Shown here in pieces: positions 7,347-15,030 of a DNA stretch of 42,187 nucleotides. Source of the stretch: an uncultured Ruminococcus sp. (GTDB lineage Bacteria > Bacillota > Clostridia > Oscillospirales > Acutalibacteraceae); assembly GCA_902801245.1 (NCBI GenBank), contig CADCHW010000012.1, positions 9,772-51,958 on the forward strand, given 5' to 3'. A program made the translations under genes and the position numbers. Every line of letters starts with the position of its first letter. Within the stretch, counting starts at the first letter, position 1. The notes under the pieces are model-generated. The model did no database searches, had not been told where the DNA came from, and worked only from the letters and a program-made list of their open reading frames with translations.

Positions 7347-7907
7347 TTACTTAACAAGTGACGGATTGATTGAACTAAACAAAACATACGCAAGCTTAAC
7401 CATAATTACTCCGCTTAAAATTCCTATAGCTATACCGCAAATTACATCGGTGAGATAATGAGCCTGCAAATAGAATCTTGAAAACGCAATGCCCAGAGCT
7501 ATTATAAACAAACATATTGTAACTCCGGTACTGCACAGCAAAAACGAAGCCGTAACCATTGCAAAAGAGGTTGCCGAATGACTTGACGGAAACGAATAAA
7601 AGTTAGGTATTTTTTTCATAATAAGAAGTTTCTCATCAATCTTATTGCACGGACGTTCTCTCTCAAAAATTCTTTTTATAACGACCTCTGCCGAAAGGAA
7701 TGAAACCGCAAGGCTCAAAAACAGCGATGTACCCACATAAAAGGAACGTTTAAAATACACAATTACGGCAAGCACCAAGAACCAGACCTTTCCGGCATCA
7801 CCGAGAAAAGTCATAAAAAGCATTATTTTATTTAAAACGGGATTGTGAATTTTTGAAACCGACATACTCAGCTTATCATCAATCGCCTTTATCTTTTCAA
7901 TCATCAT
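7347..7907 (-). CDS. PAP2-family membrane phosphatase
   Basis: 186 residues with five to six membrane segments. The three PAP2 motifs are present: KRIFERERPC (motif 1), FPSSHSATS (motif 2, catalytic His) and SRFYLQAHYLTDV (motif 3). The family removes phosphate from lipid phosphates such as undecaprenyl diphosphate or phosphatidic acid at the outer membrane face; which one is not readable. Start is ATG 7907 or, with better spacing from AAAGGTG, the adjacent ATG at 7904. Its promoter at 8139-8167 leaves a ~225-nt leader holding two opposed family A units. Confidence 0.88.
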   Translation of the reverse strand: MMIEKIKAIDDKLSMSVSKIHNPVLNKIMLFMTFLGDAGKVWFLVLAVIVYFKRSFYVGTSLFLSLAVSFLSAEVVIKRIFERERPCNKIDEKLLIMKKIPNFYSFPSSHSATSFAMVTASFLLCSTGVTICLFIIALGIAFSRFYLQAHYLTDVICGIAIGILSGVIMVKLAYVLFSSINPSLVK

Positions 7908-7932
7908 ATCACCTTTTTTAATACGTTTTTTT

Positions 7933-7982
7933 GATACGTGAAGATAGTCATTTTTTACAGAAATTCACGAACCCGACCGATA
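7933..7982 (-). repeat. hairpin family A, unit 4, proximal in the PAP2 leader
   Basis: On the minus strand: CGGTCGGGTTCGTGAA, loop, GACTATCTTCACGTATC. It is in the sense orientation and ends about 25 nt before the start codon. Confidence 0.85.
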
Positions 7983-8045
7983 GTTAATTTAAACAGGTAG
8001 TTTTCGATCAACTTTGTGGAGTGCAATAGCAATCACACCAAATAC

Positions 8046-8096
8046 TTTCGGTCGGGTACGTAAAGTTACGACTTAAAAAGACTATCTTCACGTATC
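8046..8096 (+). repeat. hairpin family A, unit 5, inverted partner in the PAP2 leader
   Basis: Plus-strand CGGTCGGGTACGTAAAG, loop, GACTATCTTCACGTATC. It is opposed to the unit at 7933-7982, so the pair forms a long inverted repeat around a ~65-nt spacer that could fold as one large hairpin in the PAP2 mRNA. Confidence 0.85.
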
Positions 8097-8100
8097 TCCT

Positions 8101-8115
8101 GCGGACGTTGTCCGC
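8101..8115. repeat. GCGGAC-GTT-GTCCGC small palindrome
   Basis: Same 15-mer as at 4233, again directly after a family A unit, followed by a partial second copy (GTTGTCCGC). Confidence 0.8.
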
Positions 8116-8138
8116 CGTTGTCCGCTGCATTGTAAATC

Positions 8139-8167
8139 ATTATACCACATTTCCGTGAATAAAACAA
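8139..8167 (-). promoter_or_regulatory. promoter of the PAP2 gene
   Basis: The minus strand reads TTGTTT, a 17-nt spacer, TATAAT, with a TGG extension in front of the -10. Confidence 0.65.
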
Positions 8168-8213
8168 GGCGATATATTATAAACTTAATAAAGATAATTT
8201 TCAGTAAAATTCG

Positions 8214-9290
8214 TCACTCTGTACAGTTTTTCAAATGAACAAGATGTGCTATTCCCGGTATGCTTTCCCCTTGCTGAACAATTGTAGGCGACATTAACGC
8301 TCCCGTAGCAATAAACAAAATATCATTGTATTTTCTTTTCATCATATTTTTAATAAGATATGAACACAGCACACTGCCGCTGCAACCACACCCCGAGCCG
8401 CCTGCGTGAACATCTTGCTTTTTAAGGTCAAATATCATCAGTCCGCAGTCCTTGTGATTTTTTTCAATAAAAATCTTATCCTTTCCCAAAAGCTCATACA
8501 AAAGCTCCGAGCCTACTTTACCCAAATCTCCTGTAACAATTAAATCATAATCATCGTAATACGTTCCCGTATCTTTAAAGTAACATGAAATTGTATCGGC
8601 TGCCGCTCCTGCCATTGCCGCACCCATATTATTTGCGTCTGTAATTCCCATATCTATTATCTTACCTGTACAAATATGCTCAATACCTATTTGTTTCTTT
8701 AATGTTATATCTCCGTTTGTATTGAGCATATCCTCACCAAACTTAAAATTACCGTTCTCAATCGCACCGACAATCACACTTCCCGAGCCTGTCACCGTCC
8801 ATTGTGCCGTAGGAGTTCGCTGACCTCCGTACTGCAATGGGTAGCGGAATTGTCTTTCAGCCGAACAAAAATGAGAGGAAGTCACCGCCGCACAGAAATC
8901 CGCCGCTCCGCTCTCCGCAAAGACAGCCGCCATACTTATTGTCTGAGCCATAGTCGAACACGCACCGTACTGCCCCAAAAACGGAATCTCCATACTCCGC
9001 AGACCGTAGCTTGACGACACGCACTGATTTAGCAAATCACCGGCAAAAATATAGTCGATATTACTTTTGTCAAGTCCCGACTTTTCAAGGGAAAGTGTAA
9101 CAGCCTCCTGCTGGAGCATAGCTTCGGCTTTCTCCCAAGTTTCCTTACCAAGAGATGTGTCTGTGTGAATTTTGTCGAACCAATCGTTTAAAGGACCCTC
9201 TCCCTCTTTCTTTCCGACCACTGAACCGAATCCGACAATTCGGGGGCGGTTTGTAAATTCAATTGTATGTGTACCAATTCTCTTTATCAT
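8214..9290 (-). CDS. spoVAD: stage V sporulation protein AD (SpoVAD), orphan
   Basis: 358 residues with a thiolase-like fold. The start MIKRIGTHTIEF...PRIVGFGSVVG is characteristic, Cys111 lies in YGACSTMAQ, and GGSGCGCSGSV is near the C-terminus. SpoVAD binds dipicolinic acid and, with SpoVAC and SpoVAE, moves Ca-DPA into the forespore. Those partners normally flank it, but here it stands alone with repeat-rich DNA on one side and a divergent gene on the other. The ATG at 9290 has GGTGA about 10 nt upstream. A clear sigma-G promoter was not found. Confidence 0.92.
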   Translation of the reverse strand: MIKRIGTHTIEFTNRPRIVGFGSVVGKKEGEGPLNDWFDKIHTDTSLGKETWEKAEAMLQQEAVTLSLEKSGLDKSNIDYIFAGDLLNQCVSSSYGLRSMEIPFLGQYGACSTMAQTISMAAVFAESGAADFCAAVTSSHFCSAERQFRYPLQYGGQRTPTAQWTVTGSGSVIVGAIENGNFKFGEDMLNTNGDITLKKQIGIEHICTGKIIDMGITDANNMGAAMAGAAADTISCYFKDTGTYYDDYDLIVTGDLGKVGSELLYELLGKDKIFIEKNHKDCGLMIFDLKKQDVHAGGSGCGCSGSVLCSYLIKNMMKRKYNDILFIATGALMSPTIVQQGESIPGIAHLVHLKNCTE

Positions 9291-9508
9291 AAAAGTATCG
9301 TCACCAACTTCATAATATTTACAAATCAGATAATAATTAATCTATAAATATTTTATATTTTCAACTCCTAATTCCTAATTATTAAAAAATTTGTATACAC
9401 ATATTTTTAGCAAATATAAAATTTAAATACAAGTAAGACTTTGACAGTATTTTTTTATTATTACTGCAAATACTAATATTGAATTTACAAATGAAAGGAA
9501 GTTATTTT

Positions 9509-9955
9509 ATGCCGACAACAGTTGTTAGCAGAGATACAATTCTGCTTTTGAGAGAGTGCAATGCAGGCACAAAAATGGCTATTAAGTCAATTGACGAGGT
9601 TATTGACAATGTGGAAAACGAGGAATTAAAAAATATCCTCAACCAATGCAAGGGAAGACATGCCGAAATCGGTAACGAAACAAAAAATATCCTTAACGAG
9701 TACGAAGACGACGGACGTGAACCGAGTGCAATGGCAAAGGGTATGTCGTGGATTAAGACCAACTTCAAGCTTACGGTTGACAGTTCCGACAAGACTATTG
9801 CCGATTTGGTAACGGACGGCTGCAATATGGGTACGAAGTCACTCCGCCGCTATATCAACGAATATGCTGCCGCTGAGGACAGAGTAAAAGATATTGCTTT
9901 TCGACTTATCAACATTGAGGAAGACACGATTGACGGAGTAAAAAAGTTTTTATAA
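9509..9955 (+). CDS. ferritin-like four-helix protein (DUF2383-like)
   Basis: 148 residues from the ATG at 9509 (AAAGGAAG seven bases upstream). Entirely helical and charged: four amphipathic helices covering about 5-35, 38-62, 78-112 and 118-146. Glu and His sit in helix 2 (GRHAEIGNE). The order NAGTKMAIKSID, LKNILNQCKGRHAEIG, GREPSAMAKGM-SWIK and TDGCNMGTKSLRRYINEY recalls DUF2383/PA2169-type ferritin-like proteins. Iron binding is not established. It is a single gene with its own terminator. Confidence 0.65.
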   Translation: MPTTVVSRDTILLLRECNAGTKMAIKSIDEVIDNVENEELKNILNQCKGRHAEIGNETKNILNEYEDDGREPSAMAKGMSWIKTNFKLTVDSSDKTIADLVTDGCNMGTKSLRRYINEYAAAEDRVKDIAFRLINIEEDTIDGVKKFL

Positions 9956-9997
9956 CTATGTGGAAAACTGATTTAACATATTTCCACATAGGTTTTT
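9956..9997 (+). terminator. intrinsic terminator, stem abutting the stop codon
   Basis: CTATGTGGAAA pairs with TTTCCACATAG (11 bp perfect), followed by GTTTTTC. Confidence 0.85.
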
Positions 9998-10326
9998 CAA
10001 CATCTCAACCCGACAGCGTGGAAAACTCCGTGGAAAATGTTAATTACTTTGATTTTTTGTACAGTTATTACAATAAAATTACAGTTTTTTCAACATTAAA
10101 TGCAATAAATTACAAATAAAATACAAATATTTCTCACGTTTAATTTTTGCGTTATGTGGAAAACCGGCAATGCCGGACTAAAATCGCACACTGACTTTTT
10201 GTGTATGGTAACTTTACCCCCTAATTTATCGGTCGGGTAGGTCTAATCAAAATTACGACTGTTATAATTACACATTACGCATTAAATTTCTTTTTTGCAG
10301 CTTCAATTTTCTTAAAAAATAACCAC
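9998..10326. other. intergenic region with GTGGAAAA motifs and a decayed family A unit
   Basis: No ORF recognised. GTGGAAAAC/T recurs (near 10019, 10032 and 10155, as well as in the terminator at 9960). A GCCGGCAATGCCGGAC hairpin is near 10163. Confidence 0.5.
10228..10262 (+). repeat. hairpin family A, unit 6, strongly decayed
   Basis: ATCGGTCGGGTAGG then ACGACTGTTAT. The lead-in is kept but the ACGTGAAG arms are lost. It is in the sense orientation towards the MATE gene but upstream of that gene's promoter. Confidence 0.45.
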
Positions 10327-10356
10327 TTGACACTTCGGGAAAAAATCTGTTATAAT
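10327..10356 (+). promoter_or_regulatory. promoter of the MATE exporter gene
   Basis: TTGACA at 10327, an 18-nt spacer, TATAAT at 10351-10356. Confidence 0.85.
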
Positions 10357-10376
10357 TTAGTCACCGAGTTGCGAGA

Positions 10377-10416
10377 GCGTAAATCCAGGAAATTTCTCCG
10401 GATTTACGCTTTTTTA
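10377..10416 (+). terminator. leader terminator (attenuator candidate) in front of the MATE gene
   Basis: GCGTAAATCC pairs perfectly with GGATTTACGC over a 13-nt loop, followed by TTTTTT and TTTTT. It lies 20-60 nt after the promoter and 31 nt before the MATE start codon, so transcription of the exporter must pass it. Confidence 0.8.
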
Positions 10417-10446
10417 TTTTTGTATTTTATAAAAAAGAGGGATTAT

Positions 10447-11856
10447 ATGTCAAAATCAAAACCTAAACAAAAATCGCCCGAAGAACAAACAAACAAAATG
10501 GGTACTGCCCCTGTCAACAAGATTATGATATCAATGGGTGTACCGATGATAATTTCAATGGTTCTTCAAGCAGTATACAACATTGTTGACAGTGCGTTCG
10601 TATCAAATATGAAGAACAACGGCGAGGCGGCTCTTAATGCTCTCACGCTTGCATTCCCTGTTCAGACGCTTATGATAGCTTTCGCTGTTGGCACAGGTGT
10701 CGGAGTAAACGCTCTGATTGCACGCTCTCTCGGTGCTAATGACAAGGAGCAGGCAAACAAAGCTGCCGGAAACGGACTTTTCCTTTGTACGGTTCTCTAC
10801 ATAATTTTTATGCTGTTCGGCTTTTTCGGCACTAACATTTATGTATCTTCCCAGACAGACGACAAGCTTATTATGGATATGACGAACTCCTATCTGAGAA
10901 TATGCTGTACTGTTTCGCTGGGTGTTATGTACTTTGGAATTTACGAAAAGGCACTACAGGCAACAGGCAAATCCATACTTTCAACAATTGCTCAAATTTC
11001 GGGTGCTGTTACAAATATTATTCTCGACCCTATAATGATTTACGGACTTCTCGGCTGCCCCGAAATGGGAGTTAAAGGTGCGGCTTATGCAACGGTTGTA
11101 GGTCAAATGGTATCGTTTGTTGTCGCTTTAATTCTGCACGTTACATTTAACAAGGAAATATCCAACAGTGCAAAATATTTAAAACCGTCAATCAAGGTTA
11201 TCGGACAAATTTACTCTATCGGTCTTCCTGCAATTATCGCACAGGCTTTGATGTCGTTTATGACATACGGATTAAATATTATACTTGGAAAGATAAGTGT
11301 AAACGCTGTTACAGCATACGGATTATATTTCAAAATTCAGCAGTTTATTCTGTTCGCCGCATTCGGTTTGAGAGATGCCATTACACCGATTGTATCATTC
11401 AACTACGGAATGAAAAGCAAAGAGCGTGTTAAAGACGGTATAAAATACGGAATCGGCTATACACTTATGATAATGTTTGCAGGTTTTGTTTTGCTTGAAG
11501 TAATCGCCGTACCGCTCACGGGAGCATTCGGACTTTCGGGACAAACCGAGGAGCTTTGTATAAGTGCCATAAGAATTATTTCCGTAAGCTTTATGTTTGC
11601 AGGACTTAATATATCATTTCAGGGAATATATCAGGCATTACAGAGCGGAATGGAGTCGCTTGTACTGTCGCTGTGCCGTCAAATGATATTTGTACTGCCT
11701 GTGGCATACGGACTTATGATTGCAGTTATCAGCTCAGCAGCAAGAAATGCGTCGCTTGTTTGGATTACATTCCCGATTGCGGAGATTGTAACGGCTGCTA
11801 TCGGTATATTGTTTATGAAAAATATCTTTAACAAGAAAATAAAGGTTTTGGCTTAA
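10447..11856 (+). CDS. MATE-family multidrug/Na+ exporter
   Basis: 469 residues with twelve membrane segments in two six-helix halves. The pattern MGVPMIISMVLQAVYNIVDSAFVS and GVGVNALIARSLGA in half 1, with GLPAIIAQALMSFMTYGLNIIL and FGLRDAITPIVSFNYG in half 2, is that of the DinF/NorM-like MATE group. It exports cationic compounds by Na+ or H+ antiport; substrate unknown. ATG at 10447 has GAGGG five nt upstream; an in-frame TTG at 10327 lies in the promoter and is not used. The leader terminator suggests induction by antitermination. Confidence 0.9.
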   Translation: MSKSKPKQKSPEEQTNKMGTAPVNKIMISMGVPMIISMVLQAVYNIVDSAFVSNMKNNGEAALNALTLAFPVQTLMIAFAVGTGVGVNALIARSLGANDKEQANKAAGNGLFLCTVLYIIFMLFGFFGTNIYVSSQTDDKLIMDMTNSYLRICCTVSLGVMYFGIYEKALQATGKSILSTIAQISGAVTNIILDPIMIYGLLGCPEMGVKGAAYATVVGQMVSFVVALILHVTFNKEISNSAKYLKPSIKVIGQIYSIGLPAIIAQALMSFMTYGLNIILGKISVNAVTAYGLYFKIQQFILFAAFGLRDAITPIVSFNYGMKSKERVKDGIKYGIGYTLMIMFAGFVLLEVIAVPLTGAFGLSGQTEELCISAIRIISVSFMFAGLNISFQGIYQALQSGMESLVLSLCRQMIFVLPVAYGLMIAVISSAARNASLVWITFPIAEIVTAAIGILFMKNIFNKKIKVLA

Positions 11857-11877
11857 AACGTAAAGATTGATTAAGAA

Positions 11878-11920
11878 ATACACCGTCACCACATTGGAAT
11901 GACAGTGTATTTTTATTTTT
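11878..11920 (+). terminator. intrinsic terminator of the MATE gene
   Basis: ATACACCGTCA against TGACAGTGTAT (one mismatch), then TTTTTATTTTT. Confidence 0.8.
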
Positions 11921-11932
11921 AAATTTGGGTGC

Positions 11933-11961
11933 TTGACTTTAAGTAACGTATATGATACAAT
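11933..11961 (+). promoter_or_regulatory. promoter of the lipoprotein gene
   Basis: TTGACT, a 17-nt spacer, TACAAT. Confidence 0.7.
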
Positions 11962-12009
11962 CATAGTATAAATACAATCGGAAAATTTGTGTAAAAAAGC
12001 GGTGATAAA

Positions 12010-12807
12010 ATGATAAACAAGAAGTTAAGAAAATTTGGGGCAGCTGTAACGGCTGCAATGATATTATTGATGTCGGGCTGCAATTTCACTTCCGATGACA
12101 GCTCTCACAGCTATCGTGCGGTTTCATCAAGGGAAAATTCTTCGGAAACTGTCACTTCAATGAACAGCGATTCGGATATAACCTCTCAAACTGCGATTAT
12201 TCCCGATGTAAGTCTTCCGGCTATGAGCCTTCCGGATATCAGTGTTCCGACCATTAGTATTCCGTCTTTCAGCGTTCCTGCTTTCGGAACAGAATCGTCG
12301 TCAACCGTTTCATCGGAAACAACTTCGGAAGAGTTCTTTTCTTCATCAAGTTCATCAAGTACATCAAGCTCGGGGTTTGCACCCATATCGGGCGAAACAC
12401 AAACCGTAGGAAACAGCGATATCGGATATCTTGACATTCCGGCGGATTTTTTAAAATTTGTAGACGTTGTACCAAATACCGACCTGCAATACAGTGACAA
12501 GTCGGCTACAACAATATTCACAATGAACACTACCTATACGGCAGGCGACAACCCAACGGACGTTGAACTGGCAGCTCAGCTAATAGCAAAAAATATTCAG
12601 GACGAAGGTGCGGAGGGTGTTACAGGAGCACGTGTCAAGGTTGCGGGAAAGTATGACGCAATACAGGTTTACGGCTATTGGAGCGGAGATGATACGTTCC
12701 TTGTAATCGATTTGTTTGAGGCGGACGGAAAGATAATATACTTATCCGTTGAGTTCCCCTCGGAAAACATTGATATAGTGAGCTATTTAGACACATACCA
12801 CCGTTAA
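12010..12807 (+). CDS. Ser-rich secreted lipoprotein of unknown function
   Basis: 265 residues. The type II signal peptide has lipobox LMSGC with Cys24 as lipid site. A Ser/Thr-rich low-complexity linker (about 25-125) includes five near-repeats of a pentapeptide S-(L/V/I)-P-x-(M/I/F) at about 68-92, which would give an extended cell-wall-crossing stalk. The globular C-terminal domain (about 135-265), with DVELAAQLIAKNIQDEG and YDAIQVYGYW...FLVIDLF, has an alpha/beta pattern like PsbP/DUF1795-type domains, a loose resemblance only. ATG at 12010 after GGTGAT. It is monocistronic, with its own promoter and terminator. Confidence 0.8.
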   Translation: MINKKLRKFGAAVTAAMILLMSGCNFTSDDSSHSYRAVSSRENSSETVTSMNSDSDITSQTAIIPDVSLPAMSLPDISVPTISIPSFSVPAFGTESSSTVSSETTSEEFFSSSSSSSTSSSGFAPISGETQTVGNSDIGYLDIPADFLKFVDVVPNTDLQYSDKSATTIFTMNTTYTAGDNPTDVELAAQLIAKNIQDEGAEGVTGARVKVAGKYDAIQVYGYWSGDDTFLVIDLFEADGKIIYLSVEFPSENIDIVSYLDTYHR

Positions 12808-12828
12808 TTTGAAACATATCGAATAAAA

Positions 12829-12872
12829 ACAAAAAAATTGGCGGACGAGTTTTTCGTCCGCTGTAATTTTTT
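12829..12872 (+). terminator. intrinsic terminator of the lipoprotein gene
   Basis: GCGGACGA/TCGTCCGC stem preceded by an A-tract and followed by TGTAATTTTTT. Confidence 0.8.
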
Positions 12873-12926
12873 CTGCCTGTACGTTTGAAATCAAGTCATT
12901 AGGTATCTTTTTTTACCGACAATTCG

Positions 12927-12941
12927 GCGGACAACGTCCGC
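12927..12941. repeat. GCGGAC-AAC-GTCCGC small palindrome
   Basis: Fourth copy of the 15-mer family (4233, 4652, 8101). The terminator stem at 12841-12861 shares the same GCGGAC/GTCCGC ends. Confidence 0.75.
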
Positions 12942-12964
12942 TGGAATCAAGTCAGATATTTAAT

Positions 12965-13268
12965 TTATCTTTCTTTGACCAGCAATTCGCTTACGCTGTT
13001 GCCTTTGTTGGTTTGTACAGATAGATACAGTTTTTATATATGCTTTTATTTTTTATTCTCTAAGCAAAGTTTATTTAGTTTCGCTGAGGGTAGTTTATTT
13101 TCTACGCTAATTTGTTCCGTCAGCGAGCAGGGCTCTGCCCCTGCATGGTGCAAGACCACTAGGAACACCTACCAATCAGCTGTCGCCTACGGCTCGGCTT
13201 CTTGGGGTGTTCCGTTGCCCGCAAGCTTTGAAAAGCTTGACCAAACTTTAATAGGCTTCGCTGTTGGC
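12965..13268 (-). repeat. element B, copy 1 (about 304 bp, carries an insert)
   Basis: Reverse orientation relative to the copies at 29983 and 36349. It holds the shared blocks ATCTTTCTTTGACC, TTTAGTTTCGCTGAGGG, CAGGGCTCTGCCCCTGCA and AAGCTTGACCAAACTTTAA. About 73 bp (13146-13218) interrupt the GC-rich palindrome and are absent from the other three copies. The element ends 2-3 bp before the stop codon of the ABC-F gene. Confidence 0.85.
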
Positions 13269-13270
13269 AG

Positions 13271-14875
13271 TTATTTATTCACATTAAAATTATTCTCGAT
13301 ATATTCATCATAGCTTGATGTTATATCCTTAATGCCCTCTTTCTCAATGACAATAATTCTGTTGGCAACCGTCTGAATAAACTCGTGGTCGTGCGATGTG
13401 AAAAGAACTATTCCCTTAAACGCACACAAACCGTTATTCACCGCCGTAATCGACTCCAAATCAAGGTGGTTTGTCGGCTGGTCGAGAACAAGAACATTTG
13501 AACCGTACAACATCATTCTCGAAAGCATACATCTGACACGCTCGCCGCCCGAAAGTACCTTTACAGGCTTGAAAACGTCCTCACCCGAGAAAAGCATTTT
13601 ACCCAAAAATCCTCTGAGGTAGGTTTCTGTCTGGTCGTTGGATTCGTTATACTGTGAAAGCCATTCAAGAATTGTCTTGTCGCAGTTGTCGAAAAATTCG
13701 CTGTTATCTTTCGGGAAGTACGATTGAGTGGTAGTACCGCCCCACTTGAATTTACCCTCGTCGGGTTCTGTTTTTTCCATTAAGATATCGAAAAGTGCTG
13801 TAACAGCATTCTCGTTTTCGCAGAGGAAAGCGACCTTATTGCCACGCTCAATTCTGAAAGAAACATTGTTAAGAACTTTCTCGCCGTCTACAGTCTTTGA
13901 AAGACCCTCAACCGTGAGAATTTCCTTGCCGGGTTCTCTGTCCATATTGAAGCCGACCCAAGGATATCTTCTTGAAGACGCAGGCATTTCCTCAACCGTG
14001 ATTTTATCAAGTAGCTTCTTTCTTGAAGTAGCCTGTTTCGACTTCGACTTGTTAGCGGAGAAACGTGCAATAAAGTTCTGAAGTTCCTTGATTTTCTCCT
14101 CAGCTTTCTTATTCTGCTGCTTAATCATCTGCTGAATAAGCTGTGAGGACTGATACCAGAACTCATAGTTTCCGACATACATTTTAACCTTATTATAATC
14201 GATATCAACTATATGAGTACAAACAGTATTCAAGAAATGTCTGTCATGAGATACAACGATAACTGTACCCTCATAGTCAAGAAGAAAATCTTCAAGCCAC
14301 GAAATAGCCGCAACATCAAGGTGGTTGGTCGGCTCGTCAAGAAGAATGATATCAGGATTTCCGAAGAGTGCCTGAGCCAAAAGAACCTTTACTTTCTCAT
14401 TACCTGTTAGGGTACTCATCTGATTGTAAAGAATTGCTTCATCAAGACCAAGACCTTGAATAAGCTTTGAAGCGTCGCTTTCGGCTTCCCAGCCGTTAAG
14501 CTCGGCAAACTCCGCTTCAAGCTCGCACACACGGATTCCCTCTTCGTCCGTCATATCGGGCTTTGCGTAAAGCTCGTCCTTTTCTTTCATAATATCGTAA
14601 AGTTTCTGATTACCCATAATAACCGTATCGAGGACAGTAAATTCGTCATAAGCGAAATGGTCCTGTTTCAAAACGGACATACGTGTATCTTTCTTAATAA
14701 CTACCTCACCCGTAGTTGATTCAAGCTCACCGCTTAGAATCTTAAGGAATGTAGATTTACCTGCACCGTTAGCACCGATAACACCGTAACAGTTACCCTC
14801 TGTGAATTTGAGGTCAACGTCCTTGTAAAGCGGAGTACCGTTAAAGCTAAGGCTTAAATTTGAAACTGTAATCAA
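13271..14875 (-). CDS. ABC-F family ATPase (YkpA/YbiT type)
   Basis: 534 residues from TTG 14875 (ITVSNLSLSF, AGGA 10 nt upstream); GTG 14884 would add three residues but sits too close to that site. There are two ABC domains without membrane segments, joined by a charged linker (about 245-290). ABC-F proteins act on the ribosome. Domain 1 has Walker A GANGAGKST (34-42), a degenerate signature LTGNEK (156-161) and Walker B LLDEP with Glu181. Domain 2 has a degenerate Walker A CENENAVTA (352-360), a canonical signature LSGGER (441-446) and Walker B LDQP with Gln466 instead of Glu. All three weak motifs build the same one of the two ATP sites. From memory, part of this is shared with B. subtilis YkpA. 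Confidence 0.9.
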   Translation of the reverse strand: MITVSNLSLSFNGTPLYKDVDLKFTEGNCYGVIGANGAGKSTFLKILSGELESTTGEVVIKKDTRMSVLKQDHFAYDEFTVLDTVIMGNQKLYDIMKEKDELYAKPDMTDEEGIRVCELEAEFAELNGWEAESDASKLIQGLGLDEAILYNQMSTLTGNEKVKVLLAQALFGNPDIILLDEPTNHLDVAAISWLEDFLLDYEGTVIVVSHDRHFLNTVCTHIVDIDYNKVKMYVGNYEFWYQSSQLIQQMIKQQNKKAEEKIKELQNFIARFSANKSKSKQATSRKKLLDKITVEEMPASSRRYPWVGFNMDREPGKEILTVEGLSKTVDGEKVLNNVSFRIERGNKVAFLCENENAVTALFDILMEKTEPDEGKFKWGGTTTQSYFPKDNSEFFDNCDKTILEWLSQYNESNDQTETYLRGFLGKMLFSGEDVFKPVKVLSGGERVRCMLSRMMLYGSNVLVLDQPTNHLDLESITAVNNGLCAFKGIVLFTSHDHEFIQTVANRIIVIEKEGIKDITSSYDEYIENNFNVNK

Positions 14876-14976
14876 TTTATTCACATCCTATCTTTTCTAT
14901 GTTAAAACACATATATTCATTATAACAGCATAGACCTGAAATTTCAATGAAGAATATGTAAATTTGGAAAATTAAG

Positions 14977-15008
14977 TAAAAATTAAAACGGCAGTTATAA
15001 ACTGCCGT
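14977..15008 (-). terminator. intrinsic terminator of the DUF5684-like gene
   Basis: ACGGCAGTT/AACTGCCGT perfect 9-bp stem with a 3-nt loop, then TTTTAATTTTT on the minus strand. Confidence 0.85.
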
Positions 15009-15030
15009 CATTGGGGTTAATTATAAACTA

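Noticed and set aside
9441-9477. Promoter for the ferritin-like gene at TTGACA 9441
   Set aside because: No acceptable -10 at 16-18 nt; the nearest TACTAAT is 24 nt away.
9956-10163. DnaA-box cluster or replication origin
   Set aside because: The repeated GTGGAAAA lacks the TTATCCACA core, and one pair is simply a terminator stem.
12975-13313. 112-codon plus-strand gene
   Set aside because: The frame lies almost wholly within repeat element B, whose other copies do not keep it open.
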